NCBI GenBank assembly: GCA_949130485.1
Contig: OX422183.1
Coordinates: 25,745,316 to 25,809,315, forward strand
From: Agelas oroides
Lineage: Eukaryota > Porifera > Demospongiae > Agelasida > Agelasidae
Direction of reading: 5' to 3'
Length of the DNA: 64,000 nucleotides
In this document: positions 1 to 11,193 of the stretch, in pieces
How the letters are laid out: every line of letters begins with the position of its first letter
How positions within the stretch are numbered: position 1 is the first letter of the stretch
Made by a program: the position numbers and the translations under genes
Notes under the pieces: model-generated
The model's input: the letters and a program-made list of their open reading frames with translations, nothing else
What the model was told of the DNA's origin: nothing
Databases searched by the model: none

Positions 1-445
1 GGCTCATCTCCCACGACTGTCGTCGAGAAGGAAATTTTTAAAACTATGCCTGCTCTTCAACATCTTCACAGGGAAGGTTGCATATCATGATTCCCCACTT
101 GTTAGGCGGTTATCACCCTATCCTAACCGACTCCAGAACTCTCTACAACTCTCCCCTCTACATGCCAGAACTGACCACTTTAAATATTCTTTTTTTCCAT
201 CATCTATAGAGGCCTGGAACTCCCTACACTTTGATGTTGCCAGCAAGAACTCTCTGTTGTCCTTTAAACATGCCCTACATAACTAGTTGTATTCGTAGCT
301 TACGTCTTGTTATTGTGTTGGTGTTCAGTTTTGTTGTAAGGTCTTTAGATTGACACTAGCTCATATATATATATAGCTATTTCTATTGACCTGTGCTAAT
401 GCATCAAATTTATTATCATAAAAAAAAAAAAAAAAAAAAAAAAAA
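1..445 (+). mobile_element. 3' end of a non-LTR (LINE-type) retrotransposon
   Basis: The window opens inside a LINE-type element. The end of its reverse-transcriptase ORF (2-286) is followed by about 135 bp of AT-rich 3' untranslated sequence, with a short AT dinucleotide run near 364-375, and then an uninterrupted poly(A) tract of about 25 bases ending at 445. A coding end, short 3' UTR and A-tail on the same strand is the usual 3' structure of elements copied by target-primed reverse transcription. The 5' part lies outside the window, so full length, family and target-site duplication cannot be judged. The C-terminal motif suggests a CR1/L2/Jockey-like group, which is a weak assignment. Confidence 0.75.
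2..286 (+). CDS. C-terminal tail of non-LTR retrotransposon reverse-transcriptase polyprotein (partial)
   Basis: An open frame of 94 codons runs in from the left edge and ends in TAG at 284-286. The product has the features of the C-terminal, post-palm region of LINE ORF2 proteins: a basic RLSSRRKFLKLCLLF helix, an R-T-x-x-F stretch (ARTDHFKYSFFPSSIEAWN) and a closing AWNSL then LLSFKHAL before the stop. The F-F-P-x-x-I-x-x-W-N-S-L pattern followed by a Ser-Leu-x-x-Phe-Lys tail is the recurrent signature. Catalytic reverse-transcriptase motifs would lie upstream and are not visible. The visible frame has no internal stop, so the copy may be young, but whether the whole element is intact is unknown. 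Confidence 0.65.
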   Translation, partial: AHLPRLSSRRKFLKLCLLFNIFTGKVAYHDSPLVRRLSPYPNRLQNSLQLSPLHARTDHFKYSFFPSSIEAWNSLHFDVASKNSLLSFKHALHN

Positions 446-1406
446 CTGCCCCCCCAGAGAACTTGAGTTAATTAATTCCGCACTGGTCTTTTAAATGGCA
501 AAAATTTCCCACGTGTAACACATGAGGAACATATAAGTCACCTGTCCCTCACTTGTCCCATGTGTAACACATGGGGAACATATAAGTCACCTGTCCCTCA
601 CTTGTCCCATGTGTAACACATGGGGAACATTTAAGTATGACTTAAACGGTCATTGATTAACTTTCTTTGTACTTCTTATATTGGGGAACGTTTAAGTCAC
701 CTGCAATTAATCAGTTCAAAATGAAGGGGTAGTCCAAAAAGCATGAATACAATTAAAAACTTTGCACAAGCAGAAACTGCTAAATAATTAAGTATGAATA
801 TCATTAAATGGTAGCTCAGCAGGCTTCAGTTTATAGAGTATGAATATGATTAACATGATCTTACCTCACTACAGGGAGCCAGTTAGCAGTGAAGTGTGAA
901 TATCATTAATAATCTTCCACACAGAAGTGGAGTAATACTTTTACTTCAGCAAGGAGTTTAGTCGGATAATTAATCTTTGTCTTATGCCTCCATTCCATTA
1001 CTAAGTTTAACACCTGAGGCAACATGTGACAACACTGATAAGGCAGCACATGTGGGTATTACGTATTGCAGCTTGTAAACAGGTACAAGGTAGCTAAGAC
1101 TATCATAACAGTGATACCACCCTTAGAAGCAAGTGGTATGAAAAGAAAAGGTGAAACACCAGAAAGTATATCCTCAAGACGAACAAGATCTCCACAGTCC
1201 TCCTGACAAACCACCAATATTGCTCCCACATAAACACATACCCAAGAGAAGTGAACAAAAAACAACCTCCTGTTGTTCAGAATGAGTATCAACATAAACT
1301 GAAAAACAGCAGAACATCTCTCAGTCAAAGCCTGTCATGTTCTGGATGTGGATGATGGCTGGTATGATTGCACTAGCTGGAATTGCATAAGTTTCTGTGA
1401 CAAGAC
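446..1406. other. Single-copy AT-rich flank, no convincing gene
   Basis: This stretch lies between the retrotransposon poly(A) tail and the first macrosatellite unit and does not recur elsewhere in the window. It holds a 49-bp tandem repeat (508 to about 655, with a further partial match near 683-703). A short motif resembling TGAATATCATTAA occurs near 789, 837 and 895, and a similar motif is found in every linker. On the minus strand an open frame spans 1328-1059. It encodes two hydrophobic stretches and is preceded by a CTGTTTTTCAG acceptor-like sequence at 1309-1299. Its first ATG is at 1295. It could be an exon or chance, so I do not call a gene. Confidence 0.5.
508..703 (+). repeat. 49-bp tandem repeat with inverted-repeat core
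   Basis: Copies start at 508, 557 and 606, an exact 49-bp spacing. The third is truncated after about 30 bases, and a diverged partial copy lies at 683-703. Each unit has an 8-bp inverted repeat, CCCATGTG-TAA-CACATGGG (one base differs in copy one), followed by GGGAACATATAAGTCACC. The unit also contains CTGTCCCTCACTTGTCCC, close in composition to the satellite core that fills the rest of the window. Confidence 0.85.
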
Positions 1407-2680
1407 CCACCCGACACCCCAAGCACTGCTGTGTAGCTATCTCTTGGATACACTGACACCACAGTGGGAATGGAGGGATTTAGCTAAGTGTTTGCAGCTA
1501 CACTACCTCCAAGGTTGAACTTCTTACAAGCTAGTATCTATATATAGTCAAAGAAGTTAATTGCGAGAGTACAAAAATCATATACAGCTAGGCTGTAATC
1601 TTGATGACATTCTGCCAAATGCATGGCATTGCAAGTGAAGCAAAACAAATGAGCAAAAGTTTCCCCACTAGGGTGAGGTCTTGGGGTATTGGGCTACCAC
1701 GACACACGCAACACTACATGGCCAGAACAAGTCCCAGGTAACACCTGATGGCAGAGCCAGAGCCCCTCTCCTCCTTGCAGCTGGCTAGGCTGACACCCCT
1801 GGTTCCACTCCGTGTCCAGAGTCTGTGGGATGTAAGGGAGGAACAGAGCGGCCCCTAGACCATATCGAGCAGCCAACTCGCATAGCTCTGAACCTTCTAA
1901 CAGCTTTGGTTATGACTGTTAGTCCCCACAGTCTCCATGTAGGACACTCCCCAACAGCTGCGCACAGTGTGGGTACTAGTAAAAGTGTTTTTCTCCTATT
2001 TATACTGCTATAAAATGCGTCCCTAATAATTATGGGTTTCGAAACAATGAATATCATTAACTTCACGTTAGTTACATTTCCGCATGCGCTTGCAGCTAAT
2101 TAGCCCTCGCGGTCGCGGTGCCAGACTCTCTCGCGGAGCCAGATAACCAGATCCAAACGCAGTTTTTGTCACTACTGGCAGGACCCGTGTGAAGGTCTGC
2201 AGTCGAGATCAAAAGAAAAATGTTGGCTTCAGGCTAGGCTATAGCTAGAGTTACCAGCTAGCCACACGGTCATGGCTGAGAGTCAGCGTATGACAGACAG
2301 TGCTGCATTGCGTCTCAGATGATGTGGTGTCTTCTGGTTTCCCATGGTGTCTCATCATCTATCAGGTACAGGGTGCACTTGCAGATTACTCTGAGATGAG
2401 CAGTCAGTAAGATATCAAGGTGATTGTGTAACCAACATAGGCAGTGTTGTCCCATTGTGTCTCATGATGTCACATGGGATCTCATGTTACATGATAGTTA
2501 GTGTTGTCTGATGGTTTCAAGGTTTCATGTCGAAGCACCCTGATGACCAGTGTGTTTGAAGCATATCTACCAAAAAACAAGTCACTTTGCCATAACTGCC
2601 CAACCCATTTGAGCCATAAATGCCCCACCCATTTATGATGTAAATGCCACACCTATTCAAGCGATGAATGTCTCATTCCC
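1407..2680. repeat. Linker L0 (left-truncated first linker)
   Basis: This complex, non-satellite sequence corresponds to the right-hand half of the later linkers. It contains the anchor at 1717, a TATTTATACTGCTATAAAA segment at 1997-2015, a shortened GC-rich part (about 2080-2150) that lacks much of the CG alternation seen in L1-L5, and three copies of a 24-bp minisatellite at 2591-2662. Short open frames occur on both strands (for example 1876-1694 minus). They begin with TTG or other non-ATG codons and are disrupted in another linker copy, so they are not called as genes. Confidence 0.85.
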
Positions 2681-5600
2681 GATTTGCCAACTGCTACTGG
2701 TGCACCACCACTTGACACACAACTGCCTCTGTTGCTGTCCCACTATCCATTCCGTGTTCTTCTGTTTCTGTGTCTTTCACTTTTGTCCATCTGTCCCTGT
2801 CCCTATGTCCCTGTTTCCTTCCATGTATCCCTGTCCTGGAAATTTTCACCTAATGAACATCGATTTGCCAGCTGGTGTTGGTGCACCCCCACTTGATGCA
2901 CAACTGCCTCTGTTGCTGTCCCACTATCCATTCCATGTTCTGCTTCTGTGTTTTTCACTTTGTCCATCTGTCCCTGTCCCTACGTCCCTGTCAATGTCCC
3001 TGTCACTATCCCTGTTCCCCTGTCCCTGTTGCTGTCACTATCCCTTGCCCCTGTCCCTATTCCTCTGTCCCTTTCTCTGTTCTAATCCGTCTGTCCCTGT
3101 CCCTATGTCTGTCCTTCTCCCCTTGCCCCGGTACCTGTCCCTGTCCATCTTCCTCTGTCCCAGGTCTGTCTCTGATCTCGTACTGGTACCAGTCCTTGCT
3201 TCTTTGTCATCTTCCCTCTCCCCTCCACTGTGTCCTTCTGCTCCTGTTTTTATCCCTCCAGGACCATTTCTGGCCCCCTCTTCCCGTTACCCCATTCCTG
3301 TCCCTCTGTCCCTGTCTCTCTGTCCCTGTCCCTCTGTCCCTGTCACTCTGTCCGTGTCTCAGTCGCTATTCCAGTCCCTCTTTCCTTATTCTTGTCCGTC
3401 TGTTGTGCTTCTGTTCCTGTCCAAGTCCCCCTTTCCATGTCCCTTTCCGTAGATCCCCGTTTCTGTCCTCCTTTCCCTGTTCCTGTCCCTCTGTGTCTGT
3501 CACAGTCCCTGTCCTTCGTTCCATGTCCATCTGCCCTTTCTCTGTTCCTGTACCTTTCGCTATGATTCCTTCCTGTCCCTCTCTCAGCCTGTCACTGTCC
3601 CTCTGTCCCTTTCCCTACCTCTGTCAATTGTCCCTCCGTCCCTGTGTCCTTGTCCGTCTGTCCTCGCCCCTATTTCTGTGTCCCTCTCCCTGTTCACCTG
3701 TCCCCCTGTCCCTGTCCTCTGTTCTGATCCCTGTCCCTCTGTCCTTGTCCCCTGTCACTCTCCCTGTCCCTCTGTGCTGTCCCTCTGTCCTTCTCCATCT
3801 GTTCTTGTCCCTCTGTCCTTGTCCCTCTGTCCTTGTCCCCTGTCACTTTCCCTGTCCCCCTGTCCCTGTCCCTCTGTTCCGGTCCCGTTCCCTCTGTCCT
3901 TGTCCCCTGTCCCCCTGTCGCTGACCTTCTGTCCCTGTCCCTCTGTGCTATCCCTCTGTCCTTCTCCCTCTGTCCTTGTCTCTCTGTCCCTGTCCCTCTG
4001 TCCTTGTTCCCTGTCACTCTTCCTGTACCCCTGTCCCTGTCCCTGTTTGTGTGTCCCTCTCCATGTACCTCTGTCCCTGTACCTGTCTCCTTGTCTCTCT
4101 CCCTGACCTTGACCCTATCTCCCTCTTCCTTGTCCATATCCCTCTGTCCCCATACATCTGCCCTGTCACTCTGTCCCTCTTCCTGTCTTTGTCCTATCCA
4201 TCTGTTCATATCCCTTTGTCCTTGTACATCTGGCCCTGTCACTCTGTCCCTGTTCCTGTCTTTGTCCTTATCCATCTCCCTCCTCCATGTCCCCATCCCT
4301 CTGTCCCTGTCCCTCTGTCCTTGGCCCTCTGTCACTCTGTCGCTGTACCCTGTCACTCTGTCCCTGTTCCTGTCCTTGTCCGTCTGTCCTTGTCCCTGTT
4401 CCTATTTGTGTCCCTCTCCCTGTCCCTCTATCCATGTACCTGTCTTCCTGTCTGTGTCCCTGTCCTCGTCTCTATCTCCCTCTTCCTTGTCCATATCCCT
4501 ATGTCCCTGTACATCTCGCCCTGTCACTCTGTTCCTGTTTCTTCGTCCCTATTCATCTCCCTCTACCATTTCCATATCCCTTTGTCCCTGTACATCTCGC
4601 TCAGTCACTCTCTCCCTGTTCCTGTCTTTGTCCCTATCCATCTCCCTCTTCCTTGTCCCTATCCCTCTGTCCATGTACATCTGACCCTGTCACTCTCCTC
4701 CTTTTCCTGCCTTTGTTCCCTTCCATCTCCCTCTTCCTTGTACCTATCCCTCTGTCCCTGTCCCTCTGTCCCTGTCCCTCTGTCCTTGGCCCTCTGTCAC
4801 TCTGTCGCTGTTCCCTGTCACTCTGTCCCTGTTCCTGTCCTTCTCCGTCTGTCCTTGTCCCTGTCCCTATTTGTGTCCCTCTCCCTGTCCCTCTGTTCCT
4901 GTACTTATCTCCCTGTCTCTGTCCCTCTCCTCATCTCTATCTCCCTTTTCTTTATCCATATCCTTTTGTCCCTGTACATCTCGCCCTGTCACTCTCTCCC
5001 TGTTCCTGTCTTTGTCCCTATCCATCTCCCTCTTCCTTGTTCAAATCTGTTTCTCCCTGTACATCTGGCCCTGTCACTCTGTTCCTGTTCCTGTCCATCA
5101 ATCTCTGTCCCTGTCACTGTCCCTCTATCCCTCTCTCTGTCCCTGTTCTCCTGTCTATGTCCCAGTCCCAGTCCTTGTGCCTATGTATCTCCCTCTTCCC
5201 TGTCCTTCTATCCTGGTCCCTCTGTCCCCATTCCTTTCTATCTGTCATAGTCCCTGTCCCTTTGCTGTCATTCATTTTCTATCCCTCCTGTCATTGTCCC
5301 TGTCCCTGTCACTCTATCCTTCTTCCTGTTCCTGTCCCTCTGCAGCTGTCCCTGTCCTTCAACCCCTGTCCCTGTTCCTGTCGTTATCACTACCGCTCTG
5401 TCCCTGTCTGTGTCACCCTGTCCCCGTTCCTGTCCCTCTCCCGGTTCCCATTCGTCTGTCCCTCTGTTTCTCTTTCCCTCTGTTCCTGTCCCTATGTCTG
5501 ACCTTGTCCTTTTCCCCCGGTCTGACTATACCTGTCGCTCCCTGTCCTTGTTCCTCTCTTTGTCCCTGCCCTTGTTCCTGTTCCTGTCCCTGTCTGTGTC

Positions 5601-8600
5601 ACTTTGTCTGTGTCACTCTGTCCGTATCCCTGTCCCTCTGTCCCTGTTTGTGTCACCCTGTTAATGTTCCTGTCCTATGTCACTGTTCCTCTGTCCCTGT
5701 CCCTATGTCTGTCCTTGTTTCTCTGTCCCTGTCTGACTATTCCATGTCGCTGTCCCTCTGTCGTTGTTTCTCTGTCCTTGTCTGACTATTCCTGTCACTG
5801 TCCCTCTGTCCCTGTCATGTCCTGTCCCTGTCCTGTCCCTGTCCATCTGTCCCTCTGTCACTCTCTCCCTGTCCTGTCCATGTTCCTGTCCGTGTTCCTG
5901 TCCCTTTCTTCCTGTTCCTATGTCCCATTGCCTGTTTGTGTGTCCATGTCCCAGTCCATTTCCCTCCACCCTTGTCCTTCTCCCCTGGTCCCTCTGTCCC
6001 TGTCTATCTGTTCCTGTCACTCAGTCCCCGTTCCGTGTTCCTGGGAGCTGTCTATCTGTCACAGTCCCTATCCCTCTGTTCCTGTCGATCTGGCCTTGTC
6101 TTTTTCTCTGTCCCTATTGCTGTCATTTTCTTCCTGTCCCTATCGCTGTCCCAAACTACCTTTTTCACTCTCCCTCTGTCCCTATCCCTCTGTCCCTATC
6201 GCTCTGTCCCTGTCCCTTTTCCTGTCCCTATCCTTGTCCGTCTGTTCTGTCTGTGTCCCCCTGTCCCTGTTCCTGTCCCACATTCCTTATTCTTCTCCGT
6301 CTGTTGTCCTTCTGTTCCTGTCCAAGTCCCCCTTTCCATGTCCATTTCCGTAGATCCCCGTTTCTGTCCTCCTTTCCCTGCTCCTGTCCCTGTCTGTCTG
6401 TCACAGTCCCTGTCCTTCGGTACGTGTCCATCTGTCATGTCTCTGTTCCTGTCCCTTTCGCTGTCATTCTTTCCCGTCCCTCTCTCACTCTGTCACTGTC
6501 CTTCTGTACCTTTCCCTACGTCTGCCAATTGTCCCTCCATCCCTCTTTACTCTATCCCTGTCCCTGTGTCCTTATCCATCTCTCCTCGCCCCTATTTCTG
6601 TGTCCCTCTCCCTGTCTCCCTTGTCCCCCTGTCATTGTCCCTCTGTTCCTGTCCCTGTCCCTCTGTCCTTGTCCCCAGTCACTCTCCCTGTCCCTCTGTC
6701 CTTGTCCCTCTGTCGTGTCCTTCAGTCCCTGTCCCTCTGTCTCTGTCTCATCTCTCCTGGTCCCTATACCTCTTTCCTTATTCCAGTCCCTGTGTCCCTG
6801 TCCCTATGTCCTTGTGCATCTGTCCTTCACCTACTTCTGTGTCCCTCTCCCTGTCCTCTTGTCACGCTGTCCCTGTCCCTTTCTCACTGTCCTCTGTCCT
6901 TGTCTCTCTGTCCCTATCCCTCTGTCCTTGTCCCCTGTCACTCACCCTGTCCCCCTGTCTCTATTTGTGTCCCTCTCCATGTCCCTCTGTCCCTGTACCT
7001 GTCTCCTTGTCTCTGTCCCTGTCCTTGTCTCTATCTCACTCTTCCTTGTCCATATCCATTTGTCCCCATACATCTGGTACTGTCATCCTGTCCCTGATCC
7101 TGTCTGTGTCCATATCCATCTCCGTCTTCCTTGTCCCTATCCCTCTGTCCCTGTACATCTGGCCCTGTCACTCTGTTCCTGTTCCTGTCCATCTGTCTCT
7201 GTCCCTGTCACTGTCCCTCTACCTCTCTCTGTCCCTGTGTCCCTTTCAATTTTTCCGTCCATCTCTCCCTGTTCTCCTGTCTATGTCCCAGTCCCAGTCC
7301 TTGTGCCTATGTATCTCCCTCTTCCCTGTCCTTCTATCCTAGTCCCTCTATCCCCATTCTTTTCTATCTGTAATAGTCCCTGTCCCTTTGCTGTCATTGA
7401 TTTCCTATCCCTGTCCCAGTCCCTCTGTCCCTCAGTCTCTGTCCCTATGTGTGTCCTTCTCCCTGTCACTCTATCCATTCCCCTGTTCCTATTCCCGTCC
7501 CTTTGCAGCTGTCCCTCTCCTTCAGCCCCAGTCCCTGTTTCTGGCGTTATCACTATCGCTCTGTCCCTGTCTGTGTCACCCTGTCCCCATTCCTGTCCCT
7601 TTGTCCCTTTTCCTCTGTCCCTTTCTCTGTTCCCATCCGTCTGTCCCTGTCCCTCTGTTTCTCTTTCCCTCTGTTGCTGTCACTGTGTCTGGCCCTGTCC
7701 CTCTATCCCTGTTTGACTATTCCTGTCGGTCCCTGTCCTTGTTCCTCTCTTTGTCCCTGCCCTTGTTCCTGTTCCTGTCCCTGTCTGTGTCACTTTGTCT
7801 CTGTCATTCTGTCCCTGTTCCTGTCCCTTTGTTTCTGTTCCTCTGTCCCAGTCCTTGTTTTGTCCGTCCCTGTCCCGGTCCATTTCCCTCTCTCCCTGTT
7901 TCCGTCCCTGTCCTTCTGTCCTGGTCCATTTGTCTCTATCCATCTGTTCCTGTCACTCATTCCCTGTTGCCTATTCCTGTCTATCTGTCACGGTCACTGT
8001 CCATCTGTCATTGTCTCTGTCCCTGTGCATTTCGCTGTCCTTATTGCTGTCCCCAACTCGCTGTCCCTCTGTCCCTGTCCCTATGAGTTCCTTAAGCTTG
8101 TCCCTCTGTCCCTATTAACTCTACCCCTTGTTCATAGTACCATGGGTGCATGTGTTAAATTTGCCATGTCCAAAGTTGTTTGGTGTATAATTTATATGTA
8201 TATAGGCTGCCTTAACTGTTCTGAGGGTTATTGTCCCTATCCCTGTCCCTCTGTCCCTGTTTGTGTCACCCTGTTCATGTTCCTGTCCTTTGTCACTTTT
8301 CCTCTGTCCCTATGTCTGTCCTTGTTTCTCTGTCCCTGTCTGACTATTCCTGTCGCTGTCCCTCTGTCCTTGTTTCTCTGTGCCTGTGTGACTATCCCTG
8401 TCACAGTCCCTCTGTCCCTGCCATATCCTGTCCCTGTCCTGTCCCTGTCCTGTCCCTGTCCTGTCCCTGTCTGACTATTCCTGTCGCTGTCCCTCTGTCC
8501 TTGTTTCTCTGTGCCTGTGTGACTATCCCTGTCACAGTCCCTCTGTCCCTGCCATATCCTGTCCCTGTCCTGTCCCTGTCCTGTCCCTGTCCATCTGTCC

Positions 8601-9970
8601 CTCTGTCCCTCTGTCCCTGTCCTGTCCACGTTCCTGTCCCTCCTCCTGTCCCTTTCTTCCTGTTCCTATGTCCCATTGCCTGTTTGTGTGTCCATGTCCC
8701 AGTCCATTTCCCTCCACCCCTGTCCTTCTCCCCTGGTCCCTCTGTCCCTCTCTATCTGTTCCTGTCACTCAGTCCCTGTTCCCTGTTCCTGGGTACTGTC
8801 CCTCTGTCCCTGTCCTGTCCATGTTCCTGTCCCTCCTCCTGTCCCTTTCTTCCTGTTCCTATGTCCCATTGCCTGTTTGTGTGTCCATGTCCCAGTCCAT
8901 TTCCCTCCACCCCTGTCCTTCTCCCCTGATCCCTCTGTCCCTCTTTATCTGTTCCTGTCACTCAGTCCCTGTTTCCTGTTCCTGGGTACTGTCTATCTGT
9001 CACAGTCCCTGTCCCTCTGTCCCTGTCAATCTGGCCTTGTCTGTGTCCCTGTCCCTATCGCTGTCCCAAACTACCTTTTCCTCTCTCCCTCTGTCCTTAT
9101 CCCTCTGTCCCTATCCCTTTTCCTGTCCCTATTCTTGTCCCTCTGTCCTGTCTTTGTCACCCTGTCCCTGTTCCTGTCCCTTTGTCTCTGTTTCTCCATC
9201 CCTTTCCCTATTTCTATCTTTCTGTCTCAGTCACTGTTTGTATGTCCCTCCGTTCCCGTCCCTGTCCATTTCCCTGTCCATCTCCCTCTCTCCTTGTCCC
9301 GGATGTTGTCTCTCTATTGCTCCCTCTGTCCCTCTGTCCCTATCCGTGTTCTCATATCTCTGCCCCTGTCCTCGTCCTTGTGCCTATTTGTCTCCCTCTT
9401 CCCTATCCTTCTTTCCAAGTCCCTCTGTTCCTGTTCATCTGTTCCGGCCCCTCTGTCCCTGTACATCTGTTCCTGTCACTCTGTCCCTGCTCCTATCTAT
9501 CTGTTACAGTCGCCCTATCATTGTACCCCTGTCACTCTGTTCCTGTCACTGTGCCTTTGTTCCTGTCCCTTTCCGTCTGTCCATGTGCTGGCCTCTGTCC
9601 ATTTCCCTCTGTTCCTGTGACCCTCGACGTCCTTGTCCTTGTCACTATCCCTCTCTCCCTGTCCCTGTACCTGTGCCTTTGTCCCAAACTCTTTGTGCTT
9701 GTCCCTCTGTCCCTAATTCTTTCTCCTCTGTCCCTGTCTGTCTGTCCATCTTCCAGTTCCTCTACCTGTCCATCTCCCTCTCTCCCTGTCCCTGTCCCTC
9801 TGTCCGTATCTCAGTCCCTGTCTTTCTCTCCCTGTCCCCGTCCCTGTCCCTCATTCCCTATTCATGTCCGTCTCTCCCTGTCCCTATGTCCCTTTCCCTG
9901 TCTGTCTCTCTCTCCCTGCCTCTTTCGCTCTATCCCCCTCTCCCTGTCCCTGTGTTTGTCCTTCTGTCCT
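2681..9970 (+). repeat. Satellite block A1, CCCTGT/CCCTCT hexamer array
   Basis: About 7.3 kb of degenerate hexamer repeat built from CCCTGT and CCCTCT, with drift to CTTGT, CTATC and ATCTG. It opens with two leader copies 181 bp apart (2681 and 2862), each carrying a TTGCCA-GGTGCACC-CTTGACxCACAACTGCC stretch that is not hexameric. Secondary anchors such as GTACATCT recur at about 80-85 bp in the first half. Local duplications of about 131 bp (8341 and 8472) and about 193 bp (8638 and 8831) are seen in this block. Stop-free frames are long in several frames because the core lacks TAA, TAG and TGA. None begins convincingly or looks like a protein family. Confidence 0.92.
8114..8232. repeat. 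Non-satellite island in A1
   Basis: About 119 bp of AT-richer sequence interrupts the hexamer array. It has a core GTGTTAAATTTGCCATGTCC, then AAAGTTGTTTGGTGTATAA and an ATATGTATATA stretch, ending GAGGGTTATTGTCCC where the satellite resumes. Related islands lie at 18962-19065, 43630-43748 and 56056-56174. No inverted termini or target duplication is obvious. It may be an old insertion amplified with the array. Confidence 0.8.
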
Positions 9971-11014
9971 TGACTCTACCCTCTCCTTCGTTGATATACC
10001 TGGTTCTACTAGGTTCATTATGACACCCCCCAACTTTTGTAGTTGTACTGGATTACCCTTACCTCTACTTGGTTGTACTTGACTCACCCAACTCTATGCT
10101 ATAATGCTCTACCAGGTTTAGTTGAACTCTCCTACAGTCTGCTACGTTGTACTACTAGAATCTATACAACACTCTGTATCCCACTCTACCGTAGCTTCTA
10201 ATGGAATCTGCCTGACTCCACTACACTCTACCATAGCTCTACCTGATTCTAAGGGACTCTGCTTGACTCCACCTCTCTCTGCCATGGCTCTATCTGATTC
10301 TACAGGAGAGTATTTGACTCCACCTAACTTCACCATGGATTTCCTGGTTCCAATCAATGCCACCCTTACTCTACATCTTTCTGGTTCTACTTGACTGTTG
10401 TTATTTTACAAAGATAGTGGTTTTGTTGCTTCTTACTTTCTTTTTTCCTACTTATATGCACTTACTCCTTACTAAAGCATCCCTGCATGTCTCAAGAAGT
10501 CATGCTAGTGGAACTAGGGCAGAATCTGCATCTAGTGAGGTTTGCTGTATTGAAGAAGTCCCACAATCAACTTTACACTGACATGAATTCTGCACAATGT
10601 AACGCGCTATTACAGCAGCAACCCTTCCCCCTGACTCACCTCAGAACCAGCCAACTCCCCCTCCACTTATCCCCAGTAACAGTCTAACCTCTTTCCACAA
10701 CACGTACACTAGCTCCCAGCATGAAGAGTCCTTATCTGGATTCCTTCAATTATTCAGCCCTACCCTAGCATACATGTAATCTGGAACAAATGGCCATCAC
10801 CCTCCCCCCCTCTCCCTCTCCCTCAAAGATCCCTACGGATTAGGGGAAGACATAAAGTTTTGTGAGTGTTACCTCAGCAAATGGGAGCTACGATGTGCGT
10901 TGTAGCAGTGTTGGCGCTCCCCCACCCGACACCCCAACCACTGCTGTGTAGCTATCTCTTGGATACACTGACAACGCAGTGGGAATGGAGGAGATGTAGC
11001 TACACTGCCTGCAA

Positions 11015-11193
11015 GAAAAAATGACAATGACTCAGAGAGGGACTCGAACCCACGACCTGGCAAATGCCATACCGCAACTGAGCTACTGGCAACTCAGTGG
11101 TTGAGTTCAAGTACTTAATTAAGCCTGAGCTACCAGGGATCCAGCCGAAGCGGATACCAAGCTGGCATATGTTCGATGGGGTGGATGCGACGC
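11015..11193 (-). mobile_element. tRNA-derived SINE-like insertion in L1
   Basis: Relative to L3-L5, about 180 bp interrupts the linker between CCTGCAA and TGTTGAAGTTC. Read on the minus strand it contains an RNA polymerase III type A box (TAGCTCAGTTGCGG, 11085-11072) and a B box (GGTTCGAGTCC, 11050-11040) about 30 bp apart. The T-arm is nearly intact: GTGGG, loop TTCGAGT, CCCTC, with one mismatch. The D-arm is poorly paired and there is no room for an anticodon arm, so this is not a functional tRNA. After the tRNA-like part the minus strand ends in CATTGTCATTTTTTC, a SINE-like tail. A second A-box-like CCTGGTAGCTCAGG lies at 11137-11124. No clear target-site duplication was found. Confidence 0.65.

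Noticed and set aside
1694-1876. 60-codon minus-strand frame in linkers (also 11356, 33420, 46355, 58781)
   Set aside because: TTG start; disrupted in L2 by a 5-bp insertion near 21035; overlapping frames on both strands are similarly open.
2681-9970. CRISPR array or bacterial repeat locus
   Set aside because: Repeats are degenerate, contiguous and hexameric, without unique spacers; the context is eukaryotic retroelements.
10122-10394. 90-codon frame repeated in all five complete linkers (also 19903, 32363, 45292, 57718)
   Set aside because: Starts with TTG rather than ATG, and the differences seen between copies mostly change the amino acid, so there is no sign of protein-level selection. 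Persistence reflects recent copying.
11031-11100. Functional tRNA gene
   Set aside because: A and B boxes and a T-arm are present, but the D-arm does not pair and there is no anticodon arm; it is a SINE-like derivative.
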